From an uncultured Roseburia sp. (GTDB lineage Bacteria; Bacillota; Clostridia; Lachnospirales; Lachnospiraceae), in NCBI GenBank assembly GCA_910577925.1, contig CAJTOI010000004.1:1-64000 (forward strand): DNA of 64,000 nt, written 5' to 3'. The notes under the pieces are model-generated. The model ran no database searches and had not been told where the DNA came from. It worked only from the letters and a program-made list of their open reading frames with translations. Positions within the stretch are counted from its first letter, which is position 1. Each line of letters begins with the position of its first letter. A program made the translations under genes and the position numbers. Below are positions 35,965-45,300 of this stretch, piece after piece.

Positions 35965-37254
35965 TCAACACTCGGTTGTACCCATATTAAAAATCACATC
36001 TGCTATTCTTTTCCGATAATTTCCCGTAATATTATGCATGTGCGGAAGCAGCCTATGCCGTTCTTCCTTCCATAAGTCCCTTCCATCACTCACCTGTTTT
36101 AAAAACTCTTTAATATCCTTAAGGCAGTATAGCTTCGGCCCGGGCATGTATGCAAGCGGATTTTCAAACACAAACCCTCTTGTATCCGCGTATGCTTCAT
36201 AATCCGCAAGAACAAAGGCCAGCGGACGATCCAAGAGCAGATAATCGACCGCAACAGATGAATAATCAGATATAAGCGCATCACATATTCCAACCAGACA
36301 ATATAACTGTACTTTCTTTTCTTTCAGGAAATCATCTGTCACATAGCAAATATTTTGCATATTGCTTTGATATGACCATTTATTTTGCAATGGATGTTTC
36401 TTGATTATGAGCAAAATGTTTTCCTTTTGACAGAACAAATCTAATTCATGAAGTTCACTTTCCTCCATCAATCCCGGCAATTCGAATGGAAGTTCTATTT
36501 CATTTTCTGCATACCCAGTTAGTGAATTCTTTCGAAATGTCGGCATCCATATAACGACTTTTTCTTTATCTGTCTCCCATCCAAATAAATCATGCAATAT
36601 GTTGTTCCGATTATTTTTTTTATCAAGCATCCAATCATATCTTGGATATCCGATTGGCAGAATAGCTTCTCTTGCGCATTCCCAATAGTTTGATTTTGTT
36701 TCCACAAAAGCCGGTCCCGGAACCAATGCATAATCAAACATTTCCATTGTATCACTGCGGGGAATATTCGTATTCTTATGTGTACTTCCCTTATAACCGC
36801 ATCCATGCCATAAATTAATGACCAGCTGCCCCCTGCAATGGTAGCGATTCAAATCGGCAGTGTTATTCGTATAAAAATAATACTTTGCTGTATTACCATA
36901 ATAAAATGCCGCCGGGCTAGTCCATCCAAATAAATTCTCCGCTGTCACAAATCTGACATTTTTATAAGATAATCCTTTGAATTGTGCCGGTGATGAAACT
37001 GCCCATATGATTTCATATTTTTCATTATAATTGTTTTCAATCAAATATTCAAATAGTGCTCTTGCATTATCCGAGAAATCCTGCTGCAACCTGTTTTTAA
37101 ACAAAATGCGTTTTTGACAAACCTTCGAAAAATATTTCGTATATAATCCAACCAACCGCATTGTTATCTTTGTAATAAGTCGGCAAGCATAATACCCTGC
37201 TGCTCTCCAAATACCCTCGTCCCCGAACTTCTTTTTTAATGTAGCAATCTTCAT
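35965..37254 (-). CDS. CDP-glycerol glycerophosphotransferase family protein (TagF/TagB-like), copy B
   Basis: A 429-residue paralogue of the protein at 34211-35509. Motifs are VINLWHGCGYKGS, GYPRYDWML, VIWMPTFRK, KKHPLQ and DYSSVAVDYLLLDRP. The N-terminus is less Lys-rich than in copy A. In teichoic acid systems one member primes the linkage unit and another polymerises, which would explain the pair around tagD. Which does which cannot be told from sequence. Confidence 0.88.
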   Translation of the reverse strand: MKIATLKKKFGDEGIWRAAGYYACRLITKITMRLVGLYTKYFSKVCQKRILFKNRLQQDFSDNARALFEYLIENNYNEKYEIIWAVSSPAQFKGLSYKNVRFVTAENLFGWTSPAAFYYGNTAKYYFYTNNTADLNRYHCRGQLVINLWHGCGYKGSTHKNTNIPRSDTMEMFDYALVPGPAFVETKSNYWECAREAILPIGYPRYDWMLDKKNNRNNILHDLFGWETDKEKVVIWMPTFRKNSLTGYAENEIELPFELPGLMEESELHELDLFCQKENILLIIKKHPLQNKWSYQSNMQNICYVTDDFLKEKKVQLYCLVGICDALISDYSSVAVDYLLLDRPLAFVLADYEAYADTRGFVFENPLAYMPGPKLYCLKDIKEFLKQVSDGRDLWKEERHRLLPHMHNITGNYRKRIADVIFNMGTTEC

Positions 37255-37272
37255 ATTATCCCTGTTCCGTCT

Positions 37273-38265
37273 CTATCGCTCATATGATGATTTCTCAGGA
37301 AGCACAGTTTCAAATGCTTCTATGATATCCCATTTTGTCTTTTCAACATCTTTTACGCACATATCATCATTTAAACAAATCATTTTTCTCTCTTGCCCGC
37401 GCAATGTACGCTGTATCATATCGTCATCCTTACCAATTGTATAGAACCGCCCAATATGAAGCGATTGCGGTATATACATTCCCTCCATATACTGCCAATA
37501 TTTTATCACATACTGGTTTAAATCAAAAACGGTACGGAATTTATTTCTGCAAACGCTATCTAATATCTCTTGTTCTTCATTCCATAACCTCTGATACGTC
37601 TTTTTTAAAAAGGGGCTCGGCATATGCGTATACTTAAACCCGGAAAATTTCCCATAAGGAAGCATTAATACATTACGAAGCATATTCAAACCGTAGATCG
37701 GATGAAACCATTTTTTCCAGTTTTTCCGAATCATTTCGCGTTTCGCAAAATGCATATTCACAAGTGCTGCATCATTAAGCAAAATGTGCGCAAACGGATT
37801 ATTAAAATCATCTTGCGCGACAGCTGTCTCTATGCAGCAATCCCGCGGCAGTCCGTTCTTAAAGAAATCTTCCGGATGCATCCGGCGAATAATAAACATA
37901 TCATCGTTAAAAAAAACAAATTGTTCCGACAGTCCCTGAATTCTGTGAAGATTCAGTTCTATCGCATTAATATTAAAAGTCGGCAAATATTCTTGCGGCA
38001 AAAATTCTTCATGCCTTACAATTTGTAATTTTTTATGATTTATATTCAGCCATGACGGCACATGTCCCCATGTCACAAAATATATTCGGTTAACCCATGG
38101 CGCAAACTTTTCTACACCCCGAAACCAATATTGTAAATTATTCCAATCACGATATCTGCATACGGATGCATCCATACCTTTCCCAACAGCATACTGTGCC
38201 CGTTCCTTCTGCCACGCAGGATCGTCTCCATCCACCCAAGTAATCACAAAATCTATTTTGTTCAT
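37273..38265 (-). CDS. Stealth-family sugar-phosphate transferase
   Basis: A 330-residue Stealth protein. CR1 is DFVITWVDGDDPAWQKER, CR2 includes RYRDWNNLQYWFRGVEKF and FFNDDMFI, CR3 is near HMPSPFLKKTYQRLW, and CR4 near DMIQRTL. These enzymes transfer hexose-1-phosphate (or similar) from nucleotide sugars and make phosphodiester-linked capsule polymers. In this operon of CDP-glycerol enzymes it suggests a sugar-phosphate/glycerol-phosphate copolymer. The active Asp pairs are present. Confidence 0.9.
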   Translation of the reverse strand: MNKIDFVITWVDGDDPAWQKERAQYAVGKGMDASVCRYRDWNNLQYWFRGVEKFAPWVNRIYFVTWGHVPSWLNINHKKLQIVRHEEFLPQEYLPTFNINAIELNLHRIQGLSEQFVFFNDDMFIIRRMHPEDFFKNGLPRDCCIETAVAQDDFNNPFAHILLNDAALVNMHFAKREMIRKNWKKWFHPIYGLNMLRNVLMLPYGKFSGFKYTHMPSPFLKKTYQRLWNEEQEILDSVCRNKFRTVFDLNQYVIKYWQYMEGMYIPQSLHIGRFYTIGKDDDMIQRTLRGQERKMICLNDDMCVKDVEKTKWDIIEAFETVLPEKSSYER

Positions 38266-38268
38266 CTT

Positions 38269-39363
38269 TTACCCCTGATACAAGCAAAGTAAACGTTCAG
38301 ATTCTTTTTCAATATCAAAATGAGCTTCTCTTATCATGCTCTGGATATATTCCTTATCTTCTCTCCCTCGTTTACTGCAATCTATGATTTCCTTTGCCCA
38401 TTCGGCATAACTTTGTTGCAACGACAGCTTCCTTACTCTATCCGTTATAATTGCCTCTTTTGACACAACGTCTGATACAACACACGGAAGCCCATTTGCC
38501 TGCGCTTCTATCAGAGCAAACGGAAGTCCTTCAAACAAGGATGGAAGCAGAAACACATCCATAGCAGACAGAAACTTCCAAACCTCACTCTGCACGCCTG
38601 CAAAATAAACATGATCGTATATACCGTACTCTTTTAGTCTCCGCTCGATTTCCTTTCTTAATTCACCGTCCCCCACCAAACATAAAATTGCTCGGGGTTC
38701 ATATTTTAAAATTTCTCTAAATATCTCCACTATCGCACTATGGTTCTTCTGTATCCCAAAGCGCCCAACATGTCCTATCACAAGTCTCTTATTCCAGCTC
38801 ATCAAACTGCGCATTTTTTCACGTTCCAATTCGGAAAATAAAAAACATTCTACATCAATCGCATTTTTTATGACAATTACTTCCTGTTTCCTGCAGCAGT
38901 GTTTTCCAAACAGAAACTTTGCAGCTTTTATACTACATGCCAATTTTACATTCGCATAATAGCCTATTCCGGCTCTATTCATATAGTGCATTATTTTGCG
39001 CACCAATCCAGGTGTTGATTCATTATGAGAATGAGCAATAACCCTTTTTACTCCTGCTGCTTTGGCCAGACGCAGAGGCACAATATTCGCTGCCGACAGC
39101 ATATTTACATGAACTACATCATAGCCGCCATTTTGCAATATCTTTCGAAAACAGTTTACATATCCAAAATAATTCTTCTTTATATTAGGAATCAGGAAAA
39201 TTTCCCCTCCCAGCTGTCGAATCTCATCTGCATAAGCTATGCCCCCGTACATGCTTATAAAATCAAACACAACACCCTTATCCGCCAATTTTCTGGCATA
39301 ATTCATCGCAAATGTTTCTACCCCGCCCGGATTATCTCCCAATCCAACTTGTAACACTCTCAC
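38269..39363 (-). CDS. Family 4 glycosyltransferase
   Basis: A 364-residue GT-B transferase starting at GTG 39363 behind GGGGAAG. The N-terminal lobe has LGDNPGGVETFAMNYARKL and VHVNMLSAANIVPLR; the C-terminal lobe has IGHVGRFGIQKNH, LVGDGEL and PSLFEGLPFALIEAQANGLP (E-x7-E). This subtype often transfers hexose or hexosamine early in wall-polymer assembly. It abuts the acyltransferase upstream without a gap. Confidence 0.88.
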   Translation of the reverse strand: MRVLQVGLGDNPGGVETFAMNYARKLADKGVVFDFISMYGGIAYADEIRQLGGEIFLIPNIKKNYFGYVNCFRKILQNGGYDVVHVNMLSAANIVPLRLAKAAGVKRVIAHSHNESTPGLVRKIMHYMNRAGIGYYANVKLACSIKAAKFLFGKHCCRKQEVIVIKNAIDVECFLFSELEREKMRSLMSWNKRLVIGHVGRFGIQKNHSAIVEIFREILKYEPRAILCLVGDGELRKEIERRLKEYGIYDHVYFAGVQSEVWKFLSAMDVFLLPSLFEGLPFALIEAQANGLPCVVSDVVSKEAIITDRVRKLSLQQSYAEWAKEIIDCSKRGREDKEYIQSMIREAHFDIEKESERLLCLYQG

Positions 39364-40467
39364 TTAGCTTCCCCATTCCATACACTGCAACACTTTCTGA
39401 ATCATAGTGTTATAACCGGTTATTTTCTTTAAAAAATTGATGATAAGACTTACTGCAATCGAGATACCGCATATTATCAATGGAACTGCCCAGAATAGTT
39501 TTACTGACCAAATATAATTTCCCAGCCAGTCTCTCACAAACGTATGTGTCAGCCATATATTGCCGGAATGTTTTCCCAAAAAAGTCAATACCCTTTTTAT
39601 AAAAGGGATACGGAATATATATTCAACACAAAATAAAATCACCGCAAATGGAATAACAGCATATTTATATTCCCATAATACAGACAATTTTATTTTCTCA
39701 CTGCTCCACACACCGACAACTACCAGAAAAAGTACCAACCCTATTTTGAATATTTGACTCATCCTTTGGTTTTGAAATGGTTTCCAGCTTTCATATTTTG
39801 CAAACAAGTCATATTTGCAGCATAACATACCGATCAATACTATCATTAAAAAAGAATATCCGTTCCTGCCGCCCAAAAATCCCAATCCCATTATACGCGG
39901 AAAGCAAAACAGACCCAGCAAACATTCCAATACACCAAACCGCTCCATCAGCGCTACCAGAATTGGCACTGCCGCTATAAATATTACCGCCGCTCCAATA
40001 TACCACCATGTCCCATTTAGACTTTTTGTATCAAGAATTCCTGAAACTCCTATACAATCCAAAAATATATAAAACAATTTCTCAAAACGGCTTTCTCCCC
40101 ATTTCGCAAACTCAAATCCATATATAATTCCATAGACAAGATAACAAATCGGTGCTACAAACCAATAACCTGACATTGTCGAAATGATATGGTTCCCTAC
40201 CCACTTCGTCACATTTCGCGGATTATCTTTTTTCAACAGTTTTCCGTATCCGGACATTAATCCATATCCGGATACAAAAGCAAATATACTGACACATATT
40301 TTAGCATACATCCCGTATTGAACTATCCATGTTTCCCGAAATGGTGTAAAAATAATATCATAACCTTCAAACTTTTCTGCTGAACGATAACAATGATGAA
40401 ATACCATAAGAAGAATTGCCACTCCCTTTAATGCCATCGAGTCTTCTTTTTTCAGTCTGGTCTCCAT
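39364..40467 (-). CDS. Acyltransferase 3 family membrane protein
   Basis: A 367-residue protein with about ten membrane helices. The signature near the N-terminus is ALKGVAILLMVFHHCYRS, holding the His that is catalytic in this family; FAFVSGYGLMSGYGKLL follows. It would O-acetylate (or O-acylate) the polymer before or during export. It is intact, unlike the acyltransferase gene at the left end of the window. It lies between the ABC ATPase and a GT4. Confidence 0.85.
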   Translation of the reverse strand: METRLKKEDSMALKGVAILLMVFHHCYRSAEKFEGYDIIFTPFRETWIVQYGMYAKICVSIFAFVSGYGLMSGYGKLLKKDNPRNVTKWVGNHIISTMSGYWFVAPICYLVYGIIYGFEFAKWGESRFEKLFYIFLDCIGVSGILDTKSLNGTWWYIGAAVIFIAAVPILVALMERFGVLECLLGLFCFPRIMGLGFLGGRNGYSFLMIVLIGMLCCKYDLFAKYESWKPFQNQRMSQIFKIGLVLFLVVVGVWSSEKIKLSVLWEYKYAVIPFAVILFCVEYIFRIPFIKRVLTFLGKHSGNIWLTHTFVRDWLGNYIWSVKLFWAVPLIICGISIAVSLIINFLKKITGYNTMIQKVLQCMEWGS

Positions 40468-40478
40468 AGCACCTCCTG

Positions 40479-41237
40479 TTAGTCTATCATTTTCTGATAT
40501 ATTGAAAGTACCTCATCTATATCACCATACGCAATTAATTTTCCCTTTTCCAGTATCATCGCCTTATCACATATGCGTTTGATCTGTTGCATAGAATGCG
40601 ATACAAACAACACCGTCACACCATCTGCTATCATTTCCTGAATGCGCTTTTCACTCTTCTTTTTAAATTTTGCATCACCGACAGACAAAACTTCATCCAG
40701 AATTAAAATCTGCGGTTTTACCATTGTAGCAACCGAAAACCCTAATCTCGATCTCATTCCAGACGAATAATTTTTAAGAGGTACATCTATAAATTCTCCC
40801 AATTCGGAAAATTCTACAATCTCATCATACTTTTCCTTTAGAAACTGTTTGCTGCAACCAAGCATTGCACCATATAAAAAAATGTTTTCCCTGCCGGTAT
40901 ACTGTTGATCAAACCCCGCCCCCAATTCCAGTAATGGTACCACTTTACCATTTTTTTCAATAGTACCCTCTGTCGGCTTAAACACTCCCGCAATTATCTT
41001 TAGCAAAGTACTTTTCCCCGCTCCATTTAACCCAAGGACTGCAACTTTTGCCCCTTTTTCAACCGTAAAGGAAACATCTCTAAGCGCCCAGAATTCATTA
41101 TACTGCATCTCACCTTTTAGCGACTTAATAATATATTCTTTTAAATTATCAACCTTTTCCTTGCTGAGATTAAATTTCATGCTAACATGTTTCACAACAA
41201 TCGCCGGCTTCCTCATTCTGATACCGTACCTTTCCAT
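40479..41237 (-). CDS. Wall-polymer ABC exporter, ATP-binding subunit (TagH-like)
   Basis: A 252-residue ATPase with Walker A GLNGAGKST, signature YSSGMRSRLG, Walker B ILILDEVLS with SVGD, and switch His in FVSHS. It has no C-terminal extension, so it lacks the additional domain of TagH and some Wzt. ATG 41237 is used here, though ATG 41216 is possible. Together with the preceding permease it would export the CDP-glycerol-derived polymer. It is homologous to the ATPase at 16048-16785. Confidence 0.9.
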   Translation of the reverse strand: MERYGIRMRKPAIVVKHVSMKFNLSKEKVDNLKEYIIKSLKGEMQYNEFWALRDVSFTVEKGAKVAVLGLNGAGKSTLLKIIAGVFKPTEGTIEKNGKVVPLLELGAGFDQQYTGRENIFLYGAMLGCSKQFLKEKYDEIVEFSELGEFIDVPLKNYSSGMRSRLGFSVATMVKPQILILDEVLSVGDAKFKKKSEKRIQEMIADGVTVLFVSHSMQQIKRICDKAMILEKGKLIAYGDIDEVLSIYQKMID

Positions 41238-41252
41238 AACAATTACATATTT

Positions 41253-42026
41253 TTATATTTTCAAAATAAATTCATCCTGTTTTTTCTTAAAACAAATCAA
41301 TCCAACCATTACCGAAGCAACGCTGAATACTGCTGCATAAATAAGATTTCTCATATCCATCGCATATCCAAATACTCCTGCACGGAAAATATCAATGATG
41401 CAATATAACGGATTATACTGAAGAATCCAATCCCAACCACTTTTCAACAATTTCTCGGGATAATAAAAAATCGCGCATGTATACATTACAAGCATCAAAG
41501 CAACCGACCAAATATACTCCATATCCCGGAAAAACACTCCTATCGTTGCAAGGATCATCCCACATCCATAGGATAAAAGCAATATAAGAAGCAATGGAAT
41601 AGCTATTTGTAATGTATATACACTTGGATAAACCCCTAAAAAGATACTCACTACTGCGAGCACGACCAGGGAAATTAAAAATATTACATAATTATAAAGT
41701 ACACATGACAATGTATACAAGTATTTAGGAACATACACCTTTTTTATCATAGCTGAATTTTTACGAATAGAACTAAGTGATGTCTTTGTTGCCGTTGAAA
41801 AAAATGAATATAACAGCCGCCCTGTTAAGATATATACCGGAAATTCCTTCGTATGGTTTCCAAACAATGTTCCAAATACAATCGTCAACACAATCATTGT
41901 CAGCAAAGGTTCAAGTAAAGACCAAATAATTCCCAGATAAGAACGCCTGTATTTTAGTTTTATTCCTTTTTTTACAAGTTCCGATAATAAAAATCTATAT
42001 TTTATAAAATCCTTAATGTATCTCAT
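41253..42026 (-). CDS. Wall-polymer ABC exporter, membrane subunit (TagG-like)
   Basis: ATG 42026 with GGAGAC upstream gives 257 residues; an upstream start at 42110 would add 28 residues outside the family. The N-terminal KGIKLKYRRSYLGIIWSLLEPL is the hallmark of TagG/Wzm permeases. About six helices follow. It is the first gene of the TagD/TagF operon, ~100 bases behind an extended -10 promoter. Confidence 0.9.
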   Translation of the reverse strand: MRYIKDFIKYRFLLSELVKKGIKLKYRRSYLGIIWSLLEPLLTMIVLTIVFGTLFGNHTKEFPVYILTGRLLYSFFSTATKTSLSSIRKNSAMIKKVYVPKYLYTLSCVLYNYVIFLISLVVLAVVSIFLGVYPSVYTLQIAIPLLLILLLSYGCGMILATIGVFFRDMEYIWSVALMLVMYTCAIFYYPEKLLKSGWDWILQYNPLYCIIDIFRAGVFGYAMDMRNLIYAAVFSVASVMVGLICFKKKQDEFILKI

Positions 42027-42128
42027 TACTGTCTCCGTCCTCACAACATGCAGCCTATTACTGCCATTCGCATATTTACTACAAACGCAACATAATAAAC
42101 CTGATTGCAATGAATTTTTAATGTATTA

Positions 42129-42137
42129 ATTATATCA
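42129..42137 (-). promoter_or_regulatory. Extended -10 promoter of the TagG/TagH/TagD/TagF operon
   Basis: The minus strand reads TGATATAAT, a perfect extended -10. The -35 equivalent 17 bases upstream is weak (TTCTAT). The 42027-42362 gap is otherwise AT-rich; besides this promoter and the terminator at 42290-42338 I see nothing in it. Confidence 0.55.
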
Positions 42138-42289
42138 TATTTTCTTACCTAATAGAAACTAAATTTACATTACAGTACTAAAAAAGAATAAATCCAATAT
42201 AACTATTAGTATTACCCAAGTCCTCTTCCTTTATTTAATCCCCATTTTCTTTGTTAGAGAAAAACGAAATACCCTCTGGTTAAAAACAT

Positions 42290-42338
42290 AAAGAAAGGCC
42301 ATAGTATCGCCAACCGGCATTGCTACGACCTTTTCTTT
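42290..42338 (-). terminator. Terminator of the amidase gene
   Basis: An imperfect hairpin of about 20 pairs, with AAAGAAA at one foot and TTTCTTT at the other and a few G-U pairs, lies ~25 bases after the amidase stop. On the minus strand it is followed by TTTCTTTATGTTTTT. It separates the amidase from the promoter of the next operon. Confidence 0.6.
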
Positions 42339-42362
42339 ACAGATATTTTCAGCCTCTTAATT

Positions 42363-45300
42363 TTATAAGTTATTCATAATCGAAAACAGCTTGGCCGCAT
42401 AGTTCGGGTCCATCGCCCAGCCTTTTCCGTACGGGTTGTTCGGAATCGACAGCCACTCCACATAAGGCGCCGTTCCCCGTGTGACATCTGCAAACCGCGG
42501 GTCAACACACACGTTGTTCAGCGGTGCCGTACTCGCATACGCTTTTAAGTGCTGCGTCTGTGCGCGAAGCCCCTCTCGGACACTCCCAAATGTCACACCG
42601 CCGACTCCGCCGCCGGTCGCTCCCATTCCGCCGAAGTTGCACTGTTCCGCCCTGACGTCTCCGCCGAACTGCAGTCCGCCGGTTTCAAGAATCACCTGCG
42701 CAAACAGCACTTCGGTCTTGACGCCTTCGTTCTCCGCTTCCTCCTTCAGAATCGTAAAGAAGCTTCGGGCGTCCGCCGCTCCCTTCGACTCGTAGACGTA
42801 AGACGGATAACTGTACCGCGCATTATAGTAGGAAACCATCTGGTCCACTGTCACCGCACTCGCCCCCATAATCGCATAACCGGCCGTCAGGTTTTTCACT
42901 CCGGACCAGTCTCCGTACACGGTAGAGCCGTTATCCAGGCTGTAGTACGCCCGAACTTTATAGTAGTAGTTTCCTCCGGTGCCAAGCCCGCTGTGCGTGT
43001 AAGAGGTTCCGTCCACCGTTGCGAGCTTTTTATAATCCCCGTCCTTTTTTGTGCTGGAGTAGACCTGATACCCCTGCGCATTGCTCACCGGCTGCCACTT
43101 AATCAGCGCGGAATTTCCCTCCGCAATGGAAGCCGAGAGAATCTCCGCCTGTTTTAACACTGGCACTCCGACCGTCTTGCCGTAGTCGCCGCGCCCGACG
43201 GTGCTCCCGGTAATATTGCTCGTTGCGGCAATTTTATAGTAATACATCTTTCCGGCTTTCACCTTTTTGTCCGTATATTTTACCGTATCACCGGAGGAGA
43301 TTTCCGCGATCTTTTCAAAACCGGAACCAGCCTTTGTACTGCGGTATATCACATAGCCGTCTGCCTTTGAAACTTTGTTCCAGTTCAGCGTGATCTTATT
43401 ACCCGATGTGCCGGACACCTTCGCAATGCTCGCCTTTTTTACGGTCCATACCTTCTGCGGGGCCGAAAAATCCGCCGTTCCGGTCTTTGTTCCGCTCTTT
43501 TTATAGGCGCGCACCTTGTAGTAGTAGGTCTTTCCGGCGCTAAGCGTCCCGTCTTTATACGTTACGGTGCCTGCGCCTTTGGTCGTACCGACTTTCTCAT
43601 AGGAACCGTTCTTTGCGGTACTCCGGTAAATCTGATATCCGTCCGCTCCCGCCGCCTTTTTCCAGGTAATCGTAATTGCCGTGCTGCTGTTCTCCTTTGC
43701 CTTCGTAATTTTGGTAGACTGCAGTACGGTTCCGGCCATCGCCGAGGAGTTACCGCTATAGCCCTTTTTGCCGTTTACCTTATTCACCACTTCTATTTTG
43801 TAATAATAGGTCTTTCCGGCTTTCAGTTTCTTGTCGGTATAGCTTGTCTTGCTCTTACCGCTCACCACGTCAATCGTCTCGTAGGAACCGTTCTTTGAAG
43901 TGCTCCGCTTAATGCGGTAGCCCCAGGCCCCGTCGATTTCTTTCCAGTTAATTTTCAACGCGCTGCTGCCGGAAGAGATCACATAATTAACCGACGTCTT
44001 CGGCGCGGTCTTTCCGCTTACGATGCTGCTGTAGCTGCTGTAACCCTTCTTGCCGTCCACGCTCTTGTATGCGCGCACCTTGTAATAATAGGTTTTTCCG
44101 GCCTTTAAATCTTTGTCGTTATATGACGTGGTGCTTCCTTTTTTGATCGTTGTTACTTTTTTATAGCTTCCGTTCTTTGACGTACTGCGGTATACCTCAT
44201 ATCCGCTTGCTCCGCTTACTTTGTTCCACTTCACAGTCAGTGTTTTGGCGTCCTTCGACACAACGGACGTTATTTTTGTCTTCACAAGCGTCTTCCCGCC
44301 GACCGGATTGCCATAACCGCTGTAACCCTTCTCTCCGTCTGCATCCTGGTAAGACTGAATCCGGTAATAGTAGGTTTTGTTTTTCTTTACGGTGTCATCG
44401 TTATAAGAGATTGTACTTCCCTTTTTGATCGTCGCAATTTTTTTGTAACCGCTGTCTTTTGAGGTACTTCTCTGCAAAACATAGCCGCTCGCCCCGTCAA
44501 CCTTCTTCCATGTGACTGTCAGCGTATTGTCATTTTTTGAGAGAACCGAGGTGATCGTCGGTTTTCCGACTGCCCGTCCGCTCTTTGCGGAGGAGAGGCT
44601 GCCGACGCCCGTCTTTCCGTTTTTCGTGTTGTAGGCCTGTACCTTATAGCTGTAATTCTTGTTATTCTTGGACACGCTGTCCACATAGCTTACGGTACTT
44701 CCTGATTTAATTGTCGCTATCTTATCATAAGAATCCCCGTTTTCACGGAAAATATAGTACCCTTCCGCTCCGCTCACTTTTTTCCAGGTGATTTCCAATT
44801 TCTTTGAACTCTTCGATACAACTGACACAATTGCAGGTTTGTCCAACGCCCTGCCGTCCACCGCAGCCGAATACTCGCTGACGACGCCGCCCTCGTAGAC
44901 TGCGCGGACAATATAATAATATTTCTTTCCGACTTTCACATCCTCGTCCACATAGGATGTCGCGTCCTCTACCTCGTCAATCATTTTATAGTCGTAATTG
45001 TTTGTCGTGCTGCGCCAAATTTCATACGATTCCGCACTGTCTGTTTTACTCCAGACAACTTTCAGCTTCCCGCCCTTCTGCGACTGCGTGTACAAAATCG
45101 ACGGTTTTGTATTTGCCTTGCTAAGCCCATAGTACTCCGCGATTGCCGTCGCGTCCGCAACGCCAAGATTTTTTAATTTCTCGTCGGAATTAAGAAAATT
45201 ATTGTAATCGTTTGTCCCGCTGATAAATGCGTGTTCGATCAGAATCGCAGGGATTCCTTTTTTCTTACAGTTTCGGATGACGCCGAGATAATCCGCGACG

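Noticed and set aside
42549..43157. 200-codon plus-strand frame opposite the amidase C-terminus
   Set aside because: Antisense to a well-supported coding region with glucosaminidase and Fn3 motifs; only a shadow of its codon bias.
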